From positions 3,801-67,800 of the forward strand of contig CAZGBM010000002.1 of the NCBI GenBank assembly GCA_964523975.1: DNA of 64,000 bases, read 5' to 3'. The DNA is from JAFGHJ01 sp964523975 (GTDB lineage Bacteria; Hydrothermota; UBA3072). The position numbers were made by a program, and so were the translations under genes. Of the stretch, positions 18,809-26,990 are shown in pieces (position 1 is the stretch's first letter; each line of letters begins with the position of its first letter). The notes beneath the pieces were generated by a model. That model searched no databases. It was not told the origin of the DNA and was given only the letters and a program-made list of their open reading frames with translations.

Positions 18809-19159
18809 TTATATCTTTTTTTGATTTTTCAAACCGGTTTTGAATACTTTAAAAGTTTCCGGAGTTTTTTTATTGAAAAAAGGCGGGAAACTACCGTGGA
18901 TTTCTTTTAGTAATTTACCGTTAGATGCGTCAAATAAATAATATCGACACCTGTGCCCCCAGTTATACCCGGATTGTTCATCAATAAAAACAAAGTAACT
19001 GGGCTTTTCAAATTTTATTTCCTGGTCAACTATATCCAGTATCTCTTCTTTATGGTATATTTTTTCATCCAAATACATTACCGATGAATCTTCGCCTGAG
19101 CATTCCTCAGCATATATTTTTGCAACGTTTTTTTTAATCGTGTTTTTAACATCCCCCAT
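18809..19159 (-). CDS. Small protein made only of the peptidase's N-terminal domain
   Basis: 116 residues, without signal peptide. Residues about 45-95 align with the N-terminal domain of the C13-like peptidase encoded upstream: both have KP, two aromatic/hydrophobic residues, then VFIDEQ-G-NWGH-C, a (F/Y)DA--GKL--EI-G-FPPF-N motif and a TF pair, with about the same spacing. No catalytic peptidase part is present. The conserved His and Cys of NWGHxC and the acidic IDEQ might form a metal or ligand site. It could be a substrate of the ATP-grasp ligases, a propeptide-like inhibitor or a chaperone for the peptidase. Its own promoter is a perfect consensus, so it is probably made in large amounts. 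Confidence 0.75.
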   Translation of the reverse strand: MGDVKNTIKKNVAKIYAEECSGEDSSVMYLDEKIYHKEEILDIVDQEIKFEKPSYFVFIDEQSGYNWGHRCRYYLFDASNGKLLKEIHGSFPPFFNKKTPETFKVFKTGLKNQKKI

Positions 19160-19173
19160 TTTCTGTTTCTAAA

Positions 19174-19202
19174 ATTATAAGAGAATCATATCAGGCTGTC
19201 AA
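19174..19202 (-). promoter_or_regulatory. Perfect-consensus promoter of the small domain protein
   Basis: Minus strand TTGACA (19202-19197), 17-base spacer, TATAAT (19179-19174). The ATG at 19159 lies 14 bases beyond the -10 box, so the leader is only about seven bases and there is no Shine-Dalgarno. This separates the domain protein and ATP-grasp pair transcriptionally from the peptidase gene. Confidence 0.75.
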
Positions 19203-19235
19203 TCCTTTAGCTGTCAGCGAGAATGTCTATCGGAA

Positions 19236-19279
19236 CGATTATGGCAGGAGATAACTTATAGTATCTCCTGCCATAATCG
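19236..19279. terminator. 18-bp perfect hairpin between peptidase gene and domain-protein gene
   Basis: Arms at 19236-19253 and 19262-19279 are exact inverted complements of 18 bases with an eight-base loop. It begins 53 bases past the peptidase stop. On the minus strand it is not followed by a U-run (on the plus strand only four Ts follow), so intrinsic termination is not certain; RNA stabilisation or processing is the alternative. Confidence 0.65.
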
Positions 19280-19332
19280 ATTTTATCGACCTCTCATAAG
19301 TCCCGAATTAATAAGTAAAGGTTTATCGGAGC

Positions 19333-20931
19333 TTATTTTTTCTTATCCTTAAATGCTTTCCCTTTAATATCGGGACGCACATTGGATTTTATGAAAGGCG
19401 TCAGCTTATTTACCGCTTTCTCCAATGCCGTTATTCTGGTACTCAATGACTGAACTTCTCTACTCAACTTTGCACTCTGTGCAGCGAACCCGGATCGAGC
19501 CCTCATCAATTGCTCTTCTCGAATAGCAGGTATATCGACGTATGAATCGATTTCCTTCTCGAACTCCGATGTGAACATTTTTGCCTCCATCCCGAATTCT
19601 TTGAATTCTTTCATTACTTCCTTATAGCGATCCTTCAACATTTCTTTGATACCTGACTTTTCAAATTCTTTGAACTCCTTTAGAAGTTTGATAGAGGTAC
19701 AACAGCTACTCAAGAAGACAGATTTCGAAAGGTCGGTTGACGATTCTTGCATCTGCGGGTCGTCTTCGCTTAATGCGAAATCAAAGGCTTCGTATGCAGA
19801 AATTTTGCTGTCCAGATTATCATCAGGGGAGACGGCAAGCGCTGAACTGTCACCGCGAACACCCGCCATAGCAGAAATCCAGAGTTCTATCCAGGGGTCG
19901 AAAAACCAACCGCCTGCCGAAGATACTTTTTCCGGAACCGCGGTTTGAATAACCGTCTTATCTGCCGGACTTCCATTAATAACCGGTGGTATAAACGAAC
20001 CCGAACTGCATTGCTCCATTACAGCCAGAAGAGTTCTGAATCTTGGTAACGCGGATAGATCGGCTACAAAATCTTCCGCCCAATATTCTCCATCAGGGGT
20101 TGACATATAACCTTCGTCCGGCGTACCGCCCGGTCGGGTACTGTACCAACCATGATTATTCGTAAAGATGTACAAACAATCGTGACTTCCAATCCTCGTA
20201 GCAAGTTGACTTATTGCGTTCTGGAACCCCGTTCTGGTCCCATGTTCATTTACCTGTAGACGAAACGGCGTACCATCTACGGGATAGTCAATTGGATTGG
20301 CAAGGTCTTGTGCCGGTTCACAGAAGGCATCCCAACAGGATATATTCCAGTTGACGTTTCCGTCATGATTACAAACATAGATATCTCCGGGATTAAACCC
20401 ATAAACATCCAGGAGTGTTCGATATAGAAATTCGAAGTCGTTAACATGTCTACAATTGGAAGAGCCCGAAAACATTATAGCATAACGGTTGCCTTGTAGC
20501 TGCCACTTAAAAGGCAGTGGTCCAAGTAGTTTGTATCCGGTTAGTTTTGCGGGTTCAAGCGGTATTCTATTCATGCGTTTATTCTTATACAGTTTCGCAA
20601 TTTTCGGAACCCTTAAAGACTCAAATGTATCGGAAGGGTTTCGATTCAAGAACGGAGGAAATTTTCCGTCTATTTCGGATATAAGCTTTCCCTCTTTAGC
20701 GTCATACAATAAATGCTGGCACGCATGCCCCCAGTTCATACCGGGCTGTTCGTCAATAAAAACATAATGAGCAGGTTTTGCGACAGATATCTTCCTGTCG
20801 AAAACGTCTATTTTCGCACCCTTCTCGAATACTTTACCTTCTATGTACATAGCCGGATCTGCATGCTCACCTCTTTTGCTGAAGTATCGCTTGCTCACGT
20901 CTTCTACTATTTTTTTCTTAATGTTTTCCAT
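19333..20931 (-). CDS. C13/caspase-like cysteine peptidase with N-terminal recognition domain
   Basis: 532 residues from the ATG at 20931, chosen because AAGGAG lies eight bases before it; an upstream start is also in frame. Domain order: residues about 1-115 share the VFIDEQ-G-NWGH-C domain with the 116-residue neighbour; about 150-400 form a legumain/C13-like fold starting at YAIMFSGSSNCRHVNDFEFL, with the putative catalytic His in IFTNNHGWY near 260 and the catalytic Cys in AVMEQCSSGSF near 310; about 430-530 is coiled coil (LSREVQSLSTRITALEKAV). These match clan CD peptidases, which are often Asn/Asp or Arg/Lys specific. There is no signal peptide, so action in the cytoplasm is inferred. 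It lies next to an ATP-grasp pair. Confidence 0.8.
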   Translation of the reverse strand: MENIKKKIVEDVSKRYFSKRGEHADPAMYIEGKVFEKGAKIDVFDRKISVAKPAHYVFIDEQPGMNWGHACQHLLYDAKEGKLISEIDGKFPPFLNRNPSDTFESLRVPKIAKLYKNKRMNRIPLEPAKLTGYKLLGPLPFKWQLQGNRYAIMFSGSSNCRHVNDFEFLYRTLLDVYGFNPGDIYVCNHDGNVNWNISCWDAFCEPAQDLANPIDYPVDGTPFRLQVNEHGTRTGFQNAISQLATRIGSHDCLYIFTNNHGWYSTRPGGTPDEGYMSTPDGEYWAEDFVADLSALPRFRTLLAVMEQCSSGSFIPPVINGSPADKTVIQTAVPEKVSSAGGWFFDPWIELWISAMAGVRGDSSALAVSPDDNLDSKISAYEAFDFALSEDDPQMQESSTDLSKSVFLSSCCTSIKLLKEFKEFEKSGIKEMLKDRYKEVMKEFKEFGMEAKMFTSEFEKEIDSYVDIPAIREEQLMRARSGFAAQSAKLSREVQSLSTRITALEKAVNKLTPFIKSNVRPDIKGKAFKDKKK

Positions 20932-21021
20932 ATAACATCTCCTTTTTATGAAATTAAATATCCCCAAATTCAGCTTTTTACAAATCTCAAATCTTTAAAC
21001 CGAGTCCTTACGGGTGAGAAT

Positions 21022-21049
21022 AGTATAATAATTTTACATAATTTGTCAA
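21022..21049 (-). promoter_or_regulatory. Promoter of the C13-like peptidase
   Basis: Minus strand TTGACA (21049-21044), 16-base spacer, TATACT (21027-21022). The resulting leader is about 85 bases and contains an AAGGAG site before the ATG at 20931. Confidence 0.65.
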
Positions 21050-21305
21050 TATATTTTTTTCTTTTTTTGATAAAAACGCTAAGTGTTATCGGATTTGTGA
21101 ATCAGGATGTATGTAATTCGGTTTTTCGACCAAAAAATGCACGAAAGGGTTGCCATATAATATTATGATTTAGCTTACGCAAAAAGCAAATGTAGAGCGT
21201 TTGTTGACAATTCTATTTTGTTGGTTTTCTCGAAATTTAAAAATATTTGATAACTTATCTTTGTTTTTGATTGTTGAAATCTATATTTTTCTAAAACATA
21301 GGTAT

Positions 21306-21333
21306 TTGACAAACCCGGAAAAAATATTACAAT
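21306..21333 (+). promoter_or_regulatory. Promoter of yjbQ-like gene
   Basis: TTGACA at 21306-21311, 16-base spacer, TACAAT at 21328-21333; AAGGAGG lies just before the ATG at 21362. Confidence 0.65.
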
Positions 21334-21361
21334 TGTTAAATATGATATCAAGGAGGAAAAG

Positions 21362-21775
21362 ATGAAAAATTATAAAAAAGAATTGTGGTTCAATACGCCC
21401 AACAGGGTTGATTTTATCAATATTACTACACAGGTGGAAGAAGCTCTAAAAGAAAGTAAAATAAAAGAAGGATTATGCCTTGTTAATGCAATGCATATAA
21501 CCGCAAGCGTTTTTATAAACGATAATGAATCAGGCTTGCACGAAGATTACAAAAAATGGCTTGAAGAGAAAGTCCCTCATGACCCTCCGAGTTATAAACA
21601 TAATACTTTTGAAGACAATGCGGATGCCCATATAAAGCGCCAGCTTATGGGAAGAGAAGTTGTGGTAGCTGTTACCGAGGGACAATTGGATTTCGGCCCC
21701 TGGGAGCAGATATTCTACGGTGAATTCGACGGGCGAAGAAAAAAAAGAGTCCTGATTAAAATAATCGGAGAATAA
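21362..21775 (+). CDS. YjbQ/UPF0047 family protein
   Basis: 137 residues, full length for UPF0047. Typical motifs are present: NAMHITASVFINDNESGLHEDY (about 41-62), NTFEDNADAHIKRQLMG (about 80-96) and QLDFGPWEQIFYGEFDG near the C-terminus. Members of the family have been linked to thiamine phosphate synthase activity in vitro and in complementation, but the physiological role is unclear. A strong promoter and AAGGAGG site support the start. It stands alone, divergent from the peptidase gene. Confidence 0.9.
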   Translation: MKNYKKELWFNTPNRVDFINITTQVEEALKESKIKEGLCLVNAMHITASVFINDNESGLHEDYKKWLEEKVPHDPPSYKHNTFEDNADAHIKRQLMGREVVVAVTEGQLDFGPWEQIFYGEFDGRRKKRVLIKIIGE

Positions 21776-21799
21776 GACTCACCCACCCCCCGCCCGTTT

Positions 21800-21965
21800 T
21801 TCAACCACAAAGCTCACAAAGACCACAAAGTTTTTTATTTTAAGCTAACAACTAACAGAAAAAACTATTTTTAACAACAAATCACACAAATAACACGAAT
21901 AAAGTTTTTGTTACCGGTATCTGGTATCCGGTATCCGGAATCTAAAGTATAACACGAAACACAAA
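21800..21965. repeat. Cluster of short degenerate repeats
   Basis: The spacer between yjbQ and the diguanylate cyclase gene carries a CACAAAG-type tandem (about 21803-21830), a half-copy of the AACAACAAAT element (about 21872-21900), and a GGTATCTG/GGTATCCG eight-base tandem (about 21917-21945). The same words occur in other spacers in this window. Confidence 0.7.
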
Positions 21966-22017
21966 ACTCGTAACCCGAACTTAATTATCTATTTCACCAA
22001 TATCAAGGAACTTTTGC

Positions 22018-23904
22018 CTAATCTTCAGCTATTATAGTACAGTTTTTCCCTTCTCCTTTTGCAAAGTAAAGAGCTCTGTCGGCAGCGTCTATGAGATCTG
22101 TTTTATTATGCGCGTGTTTAAACAACTCAGCTACACCTATTGAAATCGTAACGTTAAACTTAAGCCCATCCGGAGAAATAAACTCTTTTTTTTCTATAGA
22201 ACTACGCAAATTCTCTGCAATTTTATAACCCTCCATGGATGTGGTTTTCAGCAGAATAATGGCGAATTCTTCTCCTCCATATCTTGCAAGTATATCAGAC
22301 GACCTTACGCTGTCTTTCATCAGCTTGCCAACCTCCCGAAGAATAAGGTCTCCGTTCTGATGACCAAACCGGTCGTTTATCATCTTAAAGTTATCGAAAT
22401 CTATCATAAGCAAAGTGACAGGTTCCTCGCCGCGCTCGGCTGCTTTAATTTTATCTTCCAATATCTCCTGAAAAAACCGGTGATTATAAGCTCCGGTTAA
22501 TCCATCTTTATACCTTGCTTGCTCATACAAAATAGCTTTTTCTACAGAAGAAGAAGCTATATTAGTAATAATATCGAGCAAATTCAAATCTTTCTCGTTG
22601 AAAATTGCTTTATTCTTTGAAAGAAGTAGTACCCCTCCTTCTACACCTCCCTTGAAAGGTGAAAACATTAGGGATTTAGCACCAAAATCTCTCTCTTCGG
22701 GAAACAAAATGGGTCTTTTAATTTCACCGGTAAGGTCTTCTTTACAAAAAGAAAGATTTTTCTCAAGATAAGTTGCAATGATGCTCTTTCTAAGCCCCTG
22801 ATAATATCGTCTTCCGTCTTCCTCTGTGACGTGATACTCGTTGCCTTCTTTAAGCAGAAAAATCGTCCAGACGTCCTTAAAACTCTCTTTTATTGTCTCA
22901 AATATTCTTTTTCTGACTTCTTCCAATTTAATATCTCCTGTTACTCTTTCCGTAAGATTTCGAAGATAACGTAACCTGAAAACCTCAAGCATTGAAAAGT
23001 TAATATGATTATAAAGAGAAAACAGGGTTGACAAACCTTTGACAACACTTGCTATTATCTCTTTATCTCTCTCTTCAAAAGGTATTTTCTCGATTCTGTC
23101 TACAACTAAAATTCCCATAACTTTATTATTGAACTCAATAGAACTCGCAATAAAACATTTTATATTCTCTTCGTTTTTATAATAACCCAAGTTCGGTGAG
23201 GAATTATTGAAATCATTATTAACCAAAATACCGGAGTTTTTTACATACCAGGAGAGAGGGCCCTTATTGAGCGAAACCATTTCTTTTATCTCCCCACCGC
23301 TTTTTGCTACATGGACCTGAAATCTATCAAGTTTATCATCTTTTATCAAAAGAACAACACTAAAGGGATTAAATAATCTGACTATTATATCCAGACTTGC
23401 GGATAAAGAGTCATGAAATTTATCCGGTATAGCAGCCGGGATATCTTTTTCTCCGGTAATCCCCGTTCTCATTTCTTCTCCCTCGACTTTTATTTTTTTG
23501 ATTGGATCAATATCTTCTTTCCCAAGTAATTTAGGCTTTACCCTGTATAAGAAAATTACCGTACCATAAAAAATCAAGTAAGGTATAAATTGTAGTTCGC
23601 CAAATAATGAAAATAACGGCAAAATTAGCCACCAAAACTTAAGCTTTAATCCTCTCTTATTCAAGATAAAAATAGCAGGAATATATGCAACAGCAAGCGG
23701 AGACGACATACCTCCTGCCACCTGCACGGCAAAAGCTATGCCGGTAAGCGCAAAATAGTAAGATATATCCTCGATTTCTATGATAAAAAAATACAAAACG
23801 GCAAGTAGCACAACCGGAATCCAAACAGGTATTGCTAATGGGAAAGCGACTAGGAGCAGATACCCCAAAAAGAATATAACGGCAGCGCACTTATATAGAT
23901 TCAT
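22018..23904 (-). CDS. Membrane diguanylate cyclase (GAF-GGDEF)
   Basis: 628 residues. Several transmembrane helices lie in residues 1-130, then one or two GAF-like sensor domains (about 165-300 and about 310-445), then a GGDEF domain (about 455-628). The active site is RYGGEEFAIIL, and an inhibitory I-site RSSD sits five residues before it, so feedback by c-di-GMP is expected. It makes c-di-GMP from two GTP at the inner membrane; signals for the GAF domains are unknown. The promoter places the start of RNA at about the first base of the ATG, with no Shine-Dalgarno, so the message is probably leaderless. Confidence 0.92.
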   Translation of the reverse strand: MNLYKCAAVIFFLGYLLLVAFPLAIPVWIPVVLLAVLYFFIIEIEDISYYFALTGIAFAVQVAGGMSSPLAVAYIPAIFILNKRGLKLKFWWLILPLFSLFGELQFIPYLIFYGTVIFLYRVKPKLLGKEDIDPIKKIKVEGEEMRTGITGEKDIPAAIPDKFHDSLSASLDIIVRLFNPFSVVLLIKDDKLDRFQVHVAKSGGEIKEMVSLNKGPLSWYVKNSGILVNNDFNNSSPNLGYYKNEENIKCFIASSIEFNNKVMGILVVDRIEKIPFEERDKEIIASVVKGLSTLFSLYNHINFSMLEVFRLRYLRNLTERVTGDIKLEEVRKRIFETIKESFKDVWTIFLLKEGNEYHVTEEDGRRYYQGLRKSIIATYLEKNLSFCKEDLTGEIKRPILFPEERDFGAKSLMFSPFKGGVEGGVLLLSKNKAIFNEKDLNLLDIITNIASSSVEKAILYEQARYKDGLTGAYNHRFFQEILEDKIKAAERGEEPVTLLMIDFDNFKMINDRFGHQNGDLILREVGKLMKDSVRSSDILARYGGEEFAIILLKTTSMEGYKIAENLRSSIEKKEFISPDGLKFNVTISIGVAELFKHAHNKTDLIDAADRALYFAKGEGKNCTIIAED

Positions 23905-23910
23905 ATGAAA

Positions 23911-23939
23911 ATAATAATTTTCTATCTAAATATTGTCAA
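23911..23939 (-). promoter_or_regulatory. Promoter of the diguanylate cyclase gene, leaderless arrangement
   Basis: Minus strand TTGACA (23939-23934), 17-base spacer, TATTAT (23916-23911); only six bases separate the -10 box from the ATG at 23904. Confidence 0.6.
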
Positions 23940-23991
23940 GGATAAAGATAAAATTTAGTGTATTTTTTGAAAAATTTTTTTATCTTACCTC

Positions 23992-24020
23992 TTGACATAA
24001 TATTAATTTTGACAAATAAT
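23992..24020 (+). promoter_or_regulatory. Probable dnaA promoter
   Basis: TTGACA at 23992-23997, 17-base spacer, AATAAT at 24015-24020. The inferred leader before the dnaA ATG at 24036 is about nine bases and has no Shine-Dalgarno. A second TTGACA at 24009 lacks a -10 partner at suitable distance. Confidence 0.45.
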
Positions 24021-24035
24021 AAACAGTACATTACT

Positions 24036-25379
24036 ATGAAAACGAGAAAGGAAAGCCAGAACGAATTCGACTGGAAGCAAATAAAGAAGGAACTCCAGAA
24101 GGAAATTAACGAATCTGCTTTTAAAGCTTGGTTTGCAAATATGGATTTGGAAGAGTTAAAGGGTGAGGATGTGTATTTTAACATTCCAAACACGTTTACC
24201 CAGCACTGGATAAAAGAACATTTTATGAATAATTTAACCTCTTCAATAAAAGAAGTTACGGGGAAACTTTATAATGTACATTTTCTTGTAAACAAAAAAA
24301 CAAATTTGGAAACAAATGAACAACAAGAAACAGAAGAGGAACAACAGAAAATACAAAAACCTTTTTTACATGATAAATACACTTTCGAGAACTTTGTTGT
24401 GGGCGATAATAGTAAGTTCGCCTATGCTGCAGCTATGGCTGTCTCCAACGCGCCGGGCAGAGAATATAACCCTCTCTTTATATACGGGGGAGTCGGATTA
24501 GGGAAAACACATCTATTACAAGCAACTGGAAACAGAGTCTACTCTCAATATCCCAATCTTCGTATACTTTACACTCAAACAGAAGAATTTCTTAATGAAA
24601 TGATAAAGTCTATTCAGGAATACTCGACAGTACAATTTAAACGAAAGTACAGAGAAATAGACCTTCTTTTAATTGATGATATCCATTTTCTCTCGGGTAA
24701 AGAAAGATTACAGGAAGAGTTCTTTCACACATTCAACGCTCTCTTTGAAGCAAAAAAGCAAATAGTTATAACTTCCGACAGGCCCCCCAAGGAGATTTCT
24801 GGCCTTGAAGAAAGGGTTATTTCTCGTTTTCACTGGGGTTTAATGGTAGATCTTCAGCCTCCTGATTACGAAACGCGTTTAGCTATTCTGCGTTCTAAAA
24901 TACAAAGCGATAATATTCAAATCAGCGACAGTGTAATTAATTATATAGCCTCCAATATAAAAAACAACATTAGAGAATTAGAAGGGTGTTTAATAAAATT
25001 ATTGGCGCACGCTTCTATATATAAAACAGATATTACCGTAGAACTCGCCAAAAAAGTTCTAACTGATTTTATTAAAGAAAAAGAAAAAAGAATAACACTT
25101 GAAAAAATCATTAAATCTGTTTCCGAGTTTTATAATATAGATGCAGATGAAATAAAAGGAGGTAAAAGATCCAAAAGCGTCGCTCAAGCTCGTCAGATTG
25201 CCATTTACCTTTCAAGACACTTAACAAATCTTTCATTAAAAGAAATCGGTAACGGCTTTGGGAAAAGAGACCATTCTACAATTCTACATTCTTTCAACAA
25301 AATCGAAAATTTAATGCGGAAAAACAATAGGATAAAAGGGGATATTTCAACCATAAAAAGTAAATTGACGGAAACTTAA
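24036..25379 (+). CDS. dnaA: Chromosomal replication initiator DnaA
   Basis: 447 residues from the ATG at 24036; the frame is open farther upstream but that part is promoter-like AT-rich sequence. Domain I starts at DWKQIKKELQKEINESAFKAWF; domain III has Walker A GGVGLGKTHL (about 150-159) and Walker B LLIDDIHFL (about 215); domain IV ends with the DnaA-box-binding helix-turn-helix (SVAQARQIAIYL, GNGFGKRDHSTILHS). It binds DnaA boxes and opens the origin. It lies 165 bases before dnaN, with DnaA-box-like sequences between them. Confidence 0.98.
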   Translation: MKTRKESQNEFDWKQIKKELQKEINESAFKAWFANMDLEELKGEDVYFNIPNTFTQHWIKEHFMNNLTSSIKEVTGKLYNVHFLVNKKTNLETNEQQETEEEQQKIQKPFLHDKYTFENFVVGDNSKFAYAAAMAVSNAPGREYNPLFIYGGVGLGKTHLLQATGNRVYSQYPNLRILYTQTEEFLNEMIKSIQEYSTVQFKRKYREIDLLLIDDIHFLSGKERLQEEFFHTFNALFEAKKQIVITSDRPPKEISGLEERVISRFHWGLMVDLQPPDYETRLAILRSKIQSDNIQISDSVINYIASNIKNNIRELEGCLIKLLAHASIYKTDITVELAKKVLTDFIKEKEKRITLEKIIKSVSEFYNIDADEIKGGKRSKSVAQARQIAIYLSRHLTNLSLKEIGNGFGKRDHSTILHSFNKIENLMRKNNRIKGDISTIKSKLTET

Positions 25380-25544
25380 TGGAAAAATGTTTTATCAACA
25401 ATTTATCTACATATAAATATGGATAAACATATAGAAAGAATCACGAAAATAAATGAAGAAATTAGATTATCCACTTATCTACAATACCTACAATGACTAC
25501 TAATTTATTATATTATTATAAGTAATGGTAAGAAAGGAGGAAAA
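25380..25544. other. oriC: Probable replication origin (oriC) between dnaA and dnaN
   Basis: Five 9-mers close to the DnaA box consensus TTATCCACA lie here: TTATCAACA 25392-25400, TTATCTACA 25403-25411, reversed TATGGATAA 25418-25426, TTATCCACT 25467-25475 and TTATCTACA 25475-25483. An AT-only tract at about 25499-25525 could be the unwinding element. To the left of this point nearly all genes are on the minus strand and to the right the first major ones are on the plus strand, as expected around an origin. Confidence 0.75.
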
Positions 25545-26624
25545 ATGTTGTTTTCAGTAAATGCCGAAGATTTTATTAAAGAGTTTAAATCTGTAATTCA
25601 AATTGTACCTATCCACACAACTTTTCCTATACTATCTAATGTGCGGATAAAAATAGAAAAAGAAAAAATAAATATTTTTGCAACTGACCTTGATACTTCT
25701 TTGATGTATATTATGGATTTATGTAAAACAGAAAAAATAGGTGTTATTGTGGTTCCTGCGAAAACCCTATTCTCAATAATGGGAGAAATAAAGGGCGAAA
25801 CGATTTTCCACAGGGAAGAAAACAGAGTAAAGATTGAATATAAAAAAGGCTATTTTTACCTACCTTTAATGGAAGAGGAAGATTTTCCTTCCGAGCCCGT
25901 AATAACGGAAGACGAGACCTATGAGTTAAATACGGAAGAGATCAACGAAATTATAGATAAACTTGTTTTTATTGTTCCCGAGGATTCGGCTAAAAGAAAA
26001 ATGAGTGGAATGCTATGGGATTACGAAGATAAAAATCTGCGTCTTGTAGCAACAGATAGTTTTAGTCTTGGTTACAAAGACATTAAGGTCAATCTTGGAA
26101 ATAAACCTTTTAAAGTGGTGGTTCCTCCAAAGATTCTAAGACAGTTAGCTACTTTTAACGTCAAGAAAATGAAAATCGGTGTTGATGAAAGCAGAATTTA
26201 TTTCTTAGGAGATAAATTTACATTAGTCTCAAATTTGATAAAAGTCGATTTCCCAAATTATAAGGCTGTAATATCGGAACAAAACGATAACTTTCTTACC
26301 CTGGACAGAGAATCTTTTCTTTCCTCTCTTAGACGGGTCTCTGTTTTTTCGAATGATAGACCCAAAACTATAAATTTGGATTTAGGAGATAACTTAAACA
26401 TTGAAGTTTTCTCGGAAATAGGAGAAAGTAAGGAAGAGTTGGAGGGAGAGTATAAAGGTAAAAAAATAAATATAGCTCTTTCTTCCAATTATTTAATTGA
26501 TTTTTTAAGAAAGATCAAATCTCCTAAAGTAATTTTAAGTTTTGAAGCCGAAAATAAACCTATTACAATAGAAGGAGAGAAAAAAGAAATATTTTATCTT
26601 TTAATGCCTATAACAATAGAATAA
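25545..26624 (+). CDS. dnaN: DNA polymerase III beta sliding clamp
   Basis: 359 residues, three clamp domains with typical start FSVNAEDFIKEFKSVIQIVP, the segment PILSNVRIKI and the C-terminal YLLMPI. It is the processivity clamp of replication. AAGGAGG lies five bases before the ATG. Gene order dnaA-oriC-dnaN is the common arrangement. Confidence 0.97.
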   Translation: MLFSVNAEDFIKEFKSVIQIVPIHTTFPILSNVRIKIEKEKINIFATDLDTSLMYIMDLCKTEKIGVIVVPAKTLFSIMGEIKGETIFHREENRVKIEYKKGYFYLPLMEEEDFPSEPVITEDETYELNTEEINEIIDKLVFIVPEDSAKRKMSGMLWDYEDKNLRLVATDSFSLGYKDIKVNLGNKPFKVVVPPKILRQLATFNVKKMKIGVDESRIYFLGDKFTLVSNLIKVDFPNYKAVISEQNDNFLTLDRESFLSSLRRVSVFSNDRPKTINLDLGDNLNIEVFSEIGESKEELEGEYKGKKINIALSSNYLIDFLRKIKSPKVILSFEAENKPITIEGEKKEIFYLLMPITIE

Positions 26625-26658
26625 TTCATTAAACAATAAAATTCTATTTAACATCTTA

Positions 26659-26850
26659 TTAAACAACTTTCTTAATTTTATTTGCTTTCAGGCATTTCGA
26701 ACAAACGTATACTTTCTTGATTTCTTTATTAATTTCTGTTTTTATCCTATGCAGGTTAGGTTTATGTTTTCTTCTGGTTTTACGTTTAGAATGACTAATT
26801 AAATTACCAAAAAAAGCAATTTTTCCACATACGTAACATTTTCTTCCCAT
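26659..26850 (-). CDS. rpmB: 50S ribosomal protein L28
   Basis: 63 residues from the ATG at 26850 (two codons inside a longer GTG frame). Starts MGRKCYVCGK and later has CSKCLK, the four cysteines of the zinc-binding form of bL28. Basic SKRKTRRKHKPN segment contacts rRNA. A GGAG-type site lies upstream, with a TTGACA-like -35 near 26900. It is monocistronic, opposite in direction to dnaN and the next gene. Confidence 0.95.
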   Translation of the reverse strand: MGRKCYVCGKIAFFGNLISHSKRKTRRKHKPNLHRIKTEINKEIKKVYVCSKCLKANKIKKVV

Positions 26851-26990
26851 TATCACTCCTTTTTCCCGTTATAATAGAAGAAATATTAATTTTGTCAATG
26901 AATTTTTTGTATTAAATACCGCAAATTTAAACCATTGACTTTTCGTATTTTTGTTCTATACTTAAAAGAATAATGAGAAAAGGAGGCAAA

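Larger units (their letters stand above)
20932..21361. other. Divergent intergenic region, peptidase/yjbQ promoters
   Basis: 430 AT-rich bases without a convincing gene. They hold the peptidase promoter at 21022-21049 (minus) and the yjbQ promoter at 21306-21333 (plus). The middle holds an additional TTGACA near 21204 without a clear -10 partner. Confidence 0.6.

Noticed and set aside
21917..21945. Tandem GGTATCTG/GGTATCCG repeats considered as a possible CRISPR array
   Set aside because: Repeat units are eight bases with no spacers of even length, and no cas gene is in the window.
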